Shown here piece after piece: positions 1 to 6,102 of a DNA stretch of 64,000 nt. The first letter of the stretch is position 1. Each line of letters starts with the position of its first letter. The notes beneath the pieces were generated by a model. The model was not told the DNA's origin. It was given only the letters and a program-made list of their open reading frames with translations, and did no database searches. The stretch is taken from contig NZ_QIRF01000007.1 of NCBI RefSeq assembly GCF_003332825.1, forward strand, positions 22,649-86,648, read 5' to 3'. The position numbers and the translations under genes are program-made. The stretch is from Dyella sp. C9. Lineage in GTDB: Bacteria; Pseudomonadota; Gammaproteobacteria; Xanthomonadales; Rhodanobacteraceae.

Positions 1-252
1 CCGATCACCATGACCACCCTGGTGGCGATGGGCGCGGCGCTGCCGCTGGCCATCGGTTTCGGCGTGGGTTCGGAGATGCGCCAGCCGCTGGGCGTGGCCA
101 TCGTCGGCGGCCTGCTGGTATCGCAGCTGCTTACCCTGCTGAGTACCCCGGCGATCTACCTGTGGAATCACGACCGCAAGGAGCGCAAGGCGGCACGCCA
201 GGCGCGGCGCGCGGCCAAGCGGGGACTCAAGGCGCAGACCGCCCCGGGTTGA
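1..252 (+). CDS. RND efflux permease, C-terminal end (partial)
   Basis: The gene enters from the left edge and the reading frame is open from base 1 to the TGA at 250-252. The 83 residues seen are the last transmembrane helices and basic tail of a resistance-nodulation-division inner-membrane proton antiporter. The match is to the paralogue that follows: from base 1 to the stop the DNA aligns with 3474-3725 with only about eight or nine mismatches. The tail ends in a run of Arg/Lys/Ala residues, as in the neighbour. The two genes probably form a tandem permease pair of the MdtB-MdtC type, with the periplasmic adaptor gene expected further left, outside the window. The substrate cannot be told from the fragment. 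Confidence 0.85.
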   Translation, partial: PITMTTLVAMGAALPLAIGFGVGSEMRQPLGVAIVGGLLVSQLLTLLSTPAIYLWNHDRKERKAARQARRAAKRGLKAQTAPG

Positions 253-569
253 GGTCCAGGCGCCATCCCGCGCGGGGGTGATTCCCTTTCAACTCATTGA
301 AAGCAAAGAACCTGGGCGGCTGCATGGACGCTTCGTGGTGATGATGCGCGGCACGAGCCCCATCCGCATTCCCCAAGGCGCCCGGGGTCCAACGAGGGCC
401 CCTGCCTTTCGGCACGGACCGACTTCAGGCACATTCGCCGCTGCCGTCCCACGGGCATAAATTGCGGTATGTCCGCGCCTTTCGCCTGCCTTGCGAGTGA
501 ACGAGCGCCCGTGCCGCTGGTCTGCCTGGGATGCGGCGCGTGCAGCCCCCTACCGGTATGGAAACCTGA
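253..569. other. Intergenic gap between tandem RND genes
   Basis: This 317-bp gap has no convincing gene; the short open frames in it lack a ribosome site or family resemblance. A small perfect hairpin (7-bp arms at 286-292 and 297-303, loop CTCA) follows the first stop codon, but it has no T run and is only a weak terminator candidate. The length is unusual for two subunits of one pump, which normally overlap or nearly touch, so the second gene may have its own promoter here. Confidence 0.5.
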
Positions 570-3500
570 GTGAACATCTTCGCCCCCCTGATCCGACGCC
601 CCGTGGGCACTTCGCTGCTGGCGCTGGGCCTATTGCTGGCGGGCCTGTTCGCCTACCGCCTGCTGGGCGTGGCGGCGCTGCCGTCGCTGGAATTCCCGGG
701 CGTGTACATCGTGGCGCAGTTGCCGGGTGCCAATGCCCAGACCATGGCTTCCACCGTGCTGGCACCGCTGGAGCGCCACCTGGGGCGCATTCCCGGCATC
801 GACGACATGTACGGCAATGCCTCGGAGGGATCGGCGTCCATCCAGGTGCGCTTCACCTTCGACCGCACCGCCGACCAGGCCGCGCGTGACGTGCAGGCGG
901 CGATCAACGCCGCCCAGGCCGACCTGCCGGTGCTGCCCAGCCAGCCGCAGTACTTCAAGTTCGACACCTCGCAGTTCCCGATCCTGCTGGTGTCGCTGAC
1001 CTCCACCGGCCTGCCGCAGGACAAGCTGTACGACCTCACGGACACCCTGCTGAAGCCGGCCGTCGCGCAGATTCCCGGCGTGGCCCAGGTGCAGGTGTTC
1101 GGTGGCACGCCCCACGCGGTGCGCGTGGAGCTGGACATCAACGCGCTGGCCGCCAAGGGCCTTACCGCCAATGACGTCAGCAATGCGCTGATTGCCGCCA
1201 ACGTCACCTCGCCGCAGGGGGAGTTGAGCGACGGCCGCACGCAGATGACGGTGACGGCCAATGACGGCCTGCGCGATGCCGCGGACTTCGCCAAGCTGCT
1301 GATCGCCACCCGCAACGGCGCGCCGGTGCGTCTGTCCGACGTGGCCAAGGTGGAAAGCGGCCAGCAGGACATCTACCAGGGTGCGTGGTTCAACGGACAG
1401 AACACCGTGGCCATGCAGATCAGCAAGCGCCCCGAGGCCAATGCGGTGGAGACGGTGGACGAGATCCGCCGTCGCCTGCCGGAGCTGCGTGCATGGATGC
1501 CCGCGGATGTGCAGATCACCCCGATCTTCGACCTGACCCAGACCACCAAGTCGGCACTGCACGAGGTGCAGGTAGCCCTGCTCATCAGCATCGTGATGGT
1601 GGTGCTGGTGATGCTGGTGTTCCTGCGTCGCATGCGTCCCACCTTGATCGCCTCGCTGAGCGTGCCGCTGTCGCTGGCCGGCGCCTTCGTGGCCATGCTG
1701 GCGTTGGGCTACACGCTCAACACGCTGTCGCTGGTGGCGCTGGTGCTGTGCATCGGCTTCGTGGTGGACGACGCCATCGTGGTCATCGAAAACATCGTGC
1801 GCCACATGGAAAACGGCGAGCCGCCGCTGCAGGCGTCGCTGATCGGCGTGCGCGAGATCGGCTTCACCGTGGTGTCGATCACGCTGTCGCTGGTGGCGGT
1901 GTTCGCACCGCTGCTGTTCGGCAACAACATGCTGATCATGCTGCTGCGCGAGTTCTCGGTGACGCTGGCGGTGGCCGTGGTGATCTCGGCGATCGTCTCG
2001 CTCACGCTGACGCCCGCGCTGTGCGGCAAGTTCCTCCGGCACGAGGCGCCGGGTGAGCGCGTGCCGGGCCGCATGGAACGGGCGATGGAGTCCATCGACC
2101 GCAAGTTCCACCATGCCTACGAGCGCGCGCTGGACTGGGCCATGCGCCACCGCCGCCTGATGCGCTGGCAGCCAATCATCCTGCTGCTGGCCACCTTCGG
2201 GCTGGGCGCCGCAGTGGTGGCCACCGCGGGCGGCAACTTCATGCCGGAAGAGGACATCGGCATGATCCAGGCTGACATTCGAGCCGATGCGAACATCTCA
2301 CCCACGCTGATGGCGACGCGCGTGCAGAACGTGGCCAAGATCATGCGGGACGATCCGGCCGTGCTCGACGTGCTCACCATCCTTGGCGGCAACGACGGCT
2401 CCGGCGCGGTCGGCAACAGCGGCACCATGTTCGTCGACCTGAAGACCCGCGGCAAAGGCCCGCAGGACCGCCATGATCCGGTCAAGGTGGTGGTCGCTCG
2501 CCTGTCCAAGCAATACGACGCGCTGCCTGGCGTGCGCGTTTCGCTGAGCCCGATGCAGTTCCTCGGTGGCGGCGGCAGCGGCGACAAGGGTGGCCAGTAC
2601 GAATTCCAGCTCATCAGCAGCACGGGCGAGAACCTGCAGCCGTGGACGCTGAAGATGGTGCAGCAGATGCGCAAGATGAAGGAAATGCGCGACGTCGGCA
2701 GCAATTTCGACCTGGTCGGCAAGCAGCAGATGATGAAGGTGGACCGCGCTGCCGCTGGACGCCTGCAGGTAACCATGGGCGACGTGGACACCGCCCTGCT
2801 CAACTCGTTCGGCCAGCGCCAGGTGTCGATCATCTATTCGGACATCAACCAGTACTGGGTGGTGCTCACCTCCCGCTCGGCCACCTCGCTCAGCCCCGAG
2901 TCGCTGCTCAACGTGCGCGTGAAGAACGCGCAGGGCCTGATGGTTCCGCTGTCGGCGCTGGCGCGCATCGAGCCGGACATCAGCCCCATGCGCATACGCC
3001 ATCACAACCAGCTGGAAGCCTCCACCATCACCTACAACCTCGCCCAGGGCGTGACCCAGGACATCGGCATGAAGATGGTGGAGAACGCGGCCATCGCCGC
3101 GGGCCTGCCAGCCGGCGTGCGGGTGGAATACACCGGCCAGAACCAGCGCATGCAGCAGGCCAAGAGCAACGGCATGGTGCTGCTGATCGCCGCCATCGTG
3201 GCGATGTACATCGTGCTTGGCATCCTCTACGAAAGCCTCGGCCACCCGTTGACCATCCTGTCCACGCTACCCGCCGCCGGCGCAGGTGCGTTCCTGGCGA
3301 TGCTGGTGACGCAGACCCAGCTGACCCTGATGGCCATCATCGCGATCCTGATGCTGATCGGCATCGTGAAGAAGAACGCGATCCTGATGGTGGACTTCGC
3401 CCTGGTGGCACAGCGCGAGCGCGGCCTGTCACCGCCGGACGCGATTCGCGAGGCGGCGCTGGTGCGCTTCCGTCCGATCACCATGACCACCCTGGTGGCG

Positions 3501-3725
3501 ATGGGCGCGGCGCTGCCGCTGGCCATCGGTTTCGGCGTGGGTTCGGAGATGCGCCAGCCGCTGGGCGTGGCCATCGTCGGCGGCCTGCTGGTGTCGCAGC
3601 TGCTTACCCTGCTGAGCACCCCGGCGCTCTACCTGTGGAATCACGACCGCAAGGAGCGCAAGGCGGCACGCCAGGCGCGGCGCGCGGCCAAGCGGGCGCT
3701 CAAGGCGCAGACGGCGGCGGGCTGA
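570..3725 (+). CDS. RND multidrug efflux permease (MdtC/AcrB family)
   Basis: This 1051-residue protein is the full length of the hydrophobe/amphiphile efflux RND family. It is a proton-driven inner-membrane pump working with a periplasmic adaptor and an outer-membrane channel. The start is GTG at 570 (protein begins MNIFAPLIRRPVGTS), with one TM helix before the first periplasmic loop. The proton-relay residues are visible: Asp400-Asp401 in FVVDDAIVVIENI (TM4) and Lys935 in VKKNAILMVDF (TM10). The MdtB/MdtC subgroup is suggested by a second permease directly upstream, by the short basic C-terminus and by overall length. That subgroup usually exports bile salts, novobiocin or metals-linked drugs, but the substrate here is inferred only. 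Its last ~250 bp are almost identical to the upstream gene's end. Confidence 0.92.
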   Translation: MNIFAPLIRRPVGTSLLALGLLLAGLFAYRLLGVAALPSLEFPGVYIVAQLPGANAQTMASTVLAPLERHLGRIPGIDDMYGNASEGSASIQVRFTFDRTADQAARDVQAAINAAQADLPVLPSQPQYFKFDTSQFPILLVSLTSTGLPQDKLYDLTDTLLKPAVAQIPGVAQVQVFGGTPHAVRVELDINALAAKGLTANDVSNALIAANVTSPQGELSDGRTQMTVTANDGLRDAADFAKLLIATRNGAPVRLSDVAKVESGQQDIYQGAWFNGQNTVAMQISKRPEANAVETVDEIRRRLPELRAWMPADVQITPIFDLTQTTKSALHEVQVALLISIVMVVLVMLVFLRRMRPTLIASLSVPLSLAGAFVAMLALGYTLNTLSLVALVLCIGFVVDDAIVVIENIVRHMENGEPPLQASLIGVREIGFTVVSITLSLVAVFAPLLFGNNMLIMLLREFSVTLAVAVVISAIVSLTLTPALCGKFLRHEAPGERVPGRMERAMESIDRKFHHAYERALDWAMRHRRLMRWQPIILLLATFGLGAAVVATAGGNFMPEEDIGMIQADIRADANISPTLMATRVQNVAKIMRDDPAVLDVLTILGGNDGSGAVGNSGTMFVDLKTRGKGPQDRHDPVKVVVARLSKQYDALPGVRVSLSPMQFLGGGGSGDKGGQYEFQLISSTGENLQPWTLKMVQQMRKMKEMRDVGSNFDLVGKQQMMKVDRAAAGRLQVTMGDVDTALLNSFGQRQVSIIYSDINQYWVVLTSRSATSLSPESLLNVRVKNAQGLMVPLSALARIEPDISPMRIRHHNQLEASTITYNLAQGVTQDIGMKMVENAAIAAGLPAGVRVEYTGQNQRMQQAKSNGMVLLIAAIVAMYIVLGILYESLGHPLTILSTLPAAGAGAFLAMLVTQTQLTLMAIIAILMLIGIVKKNAILMVDFALVAQRERGLSPPDAIREAALVRFRPITMTTLVAMGAALPLAIGFGVGSEMRQPLGVAIVGGLLVSQLLTLLSTPALYLWNHDRKERKAARQARRAAKRALKAQTAAG

Positions 3726-3775
3726 GGTATCGGGAGGTCGACAAAGCATGATCACGTGGCCCAGCGGGCCACGGC

Positions 3776-3872
3776 GTGATGCACGGATGATGCAGATTTG
3801 AAGCACCGATGATGCATGGTGGTGCATCGTGATGCAGATATGCGGCAAAGATGATGCAGGGATGATGCAGCC
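3776..3872. repeat. GATGCA repeat array with 11-bp phasing
   Basis: Six forward GATGCA hexamers start at 3778, 3789, 3811, 3831, 3853 and 3864, four of them extended to GATGATGCA. One reverse copy (TGCATC) is at 3823. Spacings are 11, 22, 20, 22 and 11 bp, so the copies sit on roughly the same helix face. It may be a decayed 11-bp tandem repeat or a cluster of protein-binding sites. It lies between the convergent RND gene and the 3875-4138 gene. Confidence 0.7.
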
Positions 3873-3874
3873 GG

Positions 3875-4138
3875 TCAGTGCGAGGCCGGCGCGTAAGCAG
3901 CTTTGATCAACATGCCGTAGAGCAAACGGACTCGCGTGGTCACGGCACGGTTGCCGGCCGTGACGGCATCGATGTCATCGCGCAGTTGGTCTATCACTAG
4001 CTCCAGGTCAGCCAGGCGTTGCGCATCAGGTTGGCTTTTCGCCTTCTCTCGCAGGATCTCATTCGAGAGCTTGCCCCGGCAGTGGAAGAGGATTTCCCGA
4101 GCGCTCGACATCTCGGCGTCTTTCGTGAAGTAGTTCAT
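3875..4138 (-). CDS. Small hypothetical protein (87 aa)
   Basis: I do not recognise this family. The start ATG at 4138 follows a good Shine-Dalgarno (AGGAG about 8 bases upstream on the minus strand), which supports it as real. The protein is soluble and charged, with no signal peptide or membrane segment. Residues about 25-70 look helical, with alternating hydrophobic and charged positions (AQRLADLELVIDQLRDDI), compatible with a short coiled coil. It lies downstream of the DUF2384 gene, separated by a strong perfect hairpin, and runs into the GATGCA repeat array. A toxin partner for the DUF2384 protein is possible but unsupported, since it lacks RES-domain features. Confidence 0.55.
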   Translation of the reverse strand: MNYFTKDAEMSSAREILFHCRGKLSNEILREKAKSQPDAQRLADLELVIDQLRDDIDAVTAGNRAVTTRVRLLYGMLIKAAYAPASH

Positions 4139-4155
4139 CGAACCTGCTCCTGGTG

Positions 4156-4195
4156 CGTGACATCGGTAGCGGATTATCGCGCTACCGATGTCACG
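4156..4195. other. Perfect 16-bp inverted repeat (hairpin)
   Basis: The arms at 4156-4171 and 4180-4195 are perfect reverse complements (CGTGACATCGGTAGCG type) around an 8-nt loop. It lies between the stop of the DUF2384 gene and the ribosome site of the 87-aa gene. There is no T tract on either side, so it is not a classical intrinsic terminator. An operator, an mRNA-processing hairpin or an attenuator between the two genes is possible. Confidence 0.7.
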
Positions 4196-4207
4196 TGCCC
4201 GTCGTGC

Positions 4208-4396
4208 TCAGCCGACGAAGCCGGACTCGATGGATTCGAGATAGCCGATCACGTCGTTGGTGCGGCCTTCGGCGATCAGCTCCAGCGGCGTCTTCCCGCC
4301 AAATTCTTTGAGTGGCTGATTCAGCCACTCAATTGCTTTGGCTCGATCACCGGACACCGCCTTAGCGGCCAATATGACGCGCTCCATGTCCTGCAT
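4208..4396 (-). CDS. DUF2384 (MbcA/ParS/Xre C-terminal) domain protein, short
   Basis: These 62 residues match the toxin-binding C-terminal domain found in Xre-type antitoxins of RES-Xre/ParT-ParS modules. The hallmarks are a helix ending in AIEWLNQPLKEFGGKTPLELI, then EGRTNDVIGYLESIESG. The usual N-terminal Xre-like helix-turn-helix is absent: the gene starts MQDMERV at the beginning of the C-terminal domain. It is therefore a solo domain or a remnant of a longer antitoxin. No RES-domain toxin is visible nearby; the downstream 87-aa protein is unrelated in appearance. In intact systems the antitoxin neutralises an NAD-consuming or ADP-ribosylating toxin. Here that role is unproven. Confidence 0.65.
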   Translation of the reverse strand: MQDMERVILAAKAVSGDRAKAIEWLNQPLKEFGGKTPLELIAEGRTNDVIGYLESIESGFVG

Positions 4397-4442
4397 ACCC
4401 CCTGCCGGATATCACGCGATCGATGCCGCCTGCCCATGGCAA

Positions 4443-4772
4443 TCAACCGTGTTGAAGGTGCGCATGGTTGCATTCAATGCGTTCACCACAAGCCCTGCAG
4501 TAAATGAACTTGTATCGAAGGAATGGTAGGGCACCAACCTTTCCGTGGCAGTAAGGACAAGCCGCCCTGTAAAGGTCCCAGGCAGGCAGATACAGAAGCA
4601 TTGCGCTCACATAAAAAGTGGCCAGCACGACGGCATCTGAAATGCCCTTAAAAAACTGGTTGACGACGAACACAAAGGCAGCAGCGCAGACCCACCATAT
4701 GAAAAATGCAAGCCAGAACCTACACTGTTTGCGTTTGACCGTTTCGAGAAAAGCGCAGTCTTCTTGCGACAT
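4443..4772 (-). CDS. Two-helix membrane protein with zinc-ribbon tail; candidate immunity
   Basis: This 109-residue protein has two hydrophobic helices (about residues 18-40 and 45-66). A cytoplasm-sized tail carries two CxxC knuckles, CPYC and CRAC, about 20 residues apart, consistent with a small zinc ribbon. I do not know the family. It begins 57 bp downstream of the detached RHS tip (4830-5438) on the same strand. That is the position where immunity genes lie in RHS tip arrays. Being an inner-membrane protein would fit protection against a membrane-acting tip. That function is inferred from position and topology only. Local base composition is lower in GC than the flanking core genome. 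Confidence 0.55.
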   Translation of the reverse strand: MSQEDCAFLETVKRKQCRFWLAFFIWWVCAAAFVFVVNQFFKGISDAVVLATFYVSAMLLYLPAWDLYRAACPYCHGKVGALPFLRYKFIYCRACGERIECNHAHLQHG

Positions 4773-4829
4773 AAATTTTACTCATCCATCAAGCGATAGA
4801 GCACTTGAGCGTTAGTCCGAGCCATGAAT

Positions 4830-5438
4830 TCAGTGGCCGAATAGCGATCCGATGGTTGGCGAGACGGCTGTAGATGTATAGGTAGTTCCCATGAATGCAC
4901 CGATGCCAATACCAACTCCCGGCTTGAGTCCCTTCACGCCACTGACATCCATGCTTTTACAGTGATCGCCGGTTGCATTTATGCCCAGGCCACCAAGATA
5001 TCCCGCGTCCGCCTCCATGTAGTCCGCTGAATCCGTCCCCGTCGTCGGCGCATCCGCGTGCGCCAAAGATAGATTCAACCCAGCTCCAAGGAAGGCTCCG
5101 CCGGCATTGGGGGCACCCAAATTTCCTTGGTCTTGGATGTAGATCGATGATTTCCATCCATCGATATTCAGGCCCACATTGAAGTTCAGGCCGCCGCCGA
5201 AGAACGGAACGATCGCCGTCACGCCGCCACCGACAACCAATTGCCATGCCAAACCATAGGGGTCAATTCGCATAAGCGGATTCCCACCCACATAGGCATA
5301 AACAGTTGCCCCCGACACGAGTTCGTCGTACCGGAGCCCGTTTTTCCTTGGCGTGATGCGGGTTGGCGCGCTGCTGACGAAGGCAGCACCTCTCTGTCTG
5401 GAGCGATTTTCTCTAGAGGCGAGTTTTGGCCGATTCAT
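4830..5438 (-). CDS. Detached RHS C-terminal tip (orphan polymorphic-toxin cassette)
   Basis: Residues about 46-63 carry the end of an RHS core (TVYAYVGGNPLMRIDPYGL), the same junction as in the complete RHS protein at 6103-8094. A 139-residue Gly-rich hydrophobic tip follows. The 45 residues before the junction do not resemble RHS core, there is no signal peptide, and no YD repeats remain. It is therefore a displaced tip cassette rather than a working RHS protein. The tip shares a pattern with the complete protein's tip: a G-I/L-x-x-D segment, an AGG/GAG stretch, one cysteine and a closing GxGxG then T-x-T-x-T run. Such cassettes are known from rhs loci, where recombination in the core can swap tips. 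The true translation start is uncertain. Confidence 0.6.
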   Translation of the reverse strand: MNRPKLASRENRSRQRGAAFVSSAPTRITPRKNGLRYDELVSGATVYAYVGGNPLMRIDPYGLAWQLVVGGGVTAIVPFFGGGLNFNVGLNIDGWKSSIYIQDQGNLGAPNAGGAFLGAGLNLSLAHADAPTTGTDSADYMEADAGYLGGLGINATGDHCKSMDVSGVKGLKPGVGIGIGAFMGTTYTSTAVSPTIGSLFGH

Positions 5439-5592
5439 CGGTTGGCCTTTCGTTACCGGGTCGCGGGTTTCGCGCTACCGTTATCGCGGGCTACAGATGG
5501 TCACCGTAAAATCTCGCCACACAATCTCTGCCACAACGGAAGCTCGAACAGCTTTGAGTCGAGCGATTGCAATGGCTGTCCCGGTAACCTAG
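5439..5592. other. Spacer between tip cassette and membrane-protein gene
   Basis: No gene is seen. The stretch does not align by eye with RHS core sequence. It holds a weak inverted repeat (6-bp arms 5542-5547 and 5559-5564) downstream of the 79-aa gene. Confidence 0.4.
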
Positions 5593-5832
5593 TCATATGC
5601 CGAATGCAAAGAACCAACTAACCGCACCGATGAGGATGGCACCAATGATTCTCTTCGCGTAGGGACGAGCCGGATCGTTGGGATTTCCCAAAATCTCAAA
5701 CAACGATGGCAACGATTGCCCGGGCGGGCGGGGGATTCGTGCCGCAAGAACTATGTTCCATAGCGTCACGAGCCAACAAAGCACGAAGACGATCATGGAG
5801 ATCAGGACAGAAATGTTCGGCATCTGATGCAT
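5593..5832 (-). CDS. Small two-helix membrane protein (79 aa)
   Basis: The protein has one N-terminal hydrophobic helix (about residues 7-30), a polar middle containing RIPRPPGQSLPSLFEILGNP, and a C-terminal hydrophobic helix (about 61-78). Its ATG at 5832 overlaps the TAA stop of the preceding 88-aa gene by one base (TAATG), so translation is probably coupled. MPN at 5823 is an alternative start. I do not recognise the family. In position it is the second gene after the RHS tip, so it may be a second immunity protein or an accessory membrane factor. Confidence 0.55.
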   Translation of the reverse strand: MHQMPNISVLISMIVFVLCWLVTLWNIVLAARIPRPPGQSLPSLFEILGNPNDPARPYAKRIIGAILIGAVSWFFAFGI

Positions 5833-6098
5833 TAGTTATGGCCCGACTTTTCTTGTCTCCGCCAAAGAAGGCCGCCTATCAAACCAAGAGCAGCCCCTCC
5901 AAAAAATAGCCCGTTTATTATCAATAACTCTCGTGTTGAGTAGTAAACGATGACGCCGTGGTTATTTCTTGGATAGATGTGCCCGCTACTCTCATCCGGA
6001 GCTCTGGGTAGTGCTTGTTGGTAGTACCTTTCCATTGAAAAGAATCCACAGCCACCTGCAATCGCTAGGACGATTAGAACTGAAGCTACATATTTCAT
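5832..6098 (-). CDS. Small membrane protein, candidate immunity to the RHS tip
   Basis: This 88-residue protein begins MKYVASVLIVLAIAGGCGFF with an N-terminal hydrophobic helix, whose AGGC could also be read as a loose lipobox. A polar loop of about 40 residues follows, then a second helix (LLIINGLFFGGAALGLIGGLLW) and a basic end. The start at 6098 was chosen because it is 4 bp after the stop of the RHS gene and avoids a long tail antisense to nothing. Immediate placement after an RHS tip is the usual site of the cognate immunity gene. The membrane location suggests the tip acts on membranes. No known immunity family was recognised, so the function is inferred. Confidence 0.6.
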   Translation of the reverse strand: MKYVASVLIVLAIAGGCGFFSMERYYQQALPRAPDESSGHIYPRNNHGVIVYYSTRELLIINGLFFGGAALGLIGGLLWRRQEKSGHN

Positions 6099-6102
6099 AC
6101 GA

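Noticed and set aside
253..569. Small genes between the RND permeases
   Set aside because: The open frames on both strands lack start signals and look like random GC-rich reading frames.
630..2150. 506-residue open frame opposite the RND permease
   Set aside because: Same artefact: composition dominated by His, Gln and Arg, no motif, and the plus-strand gene is certain.
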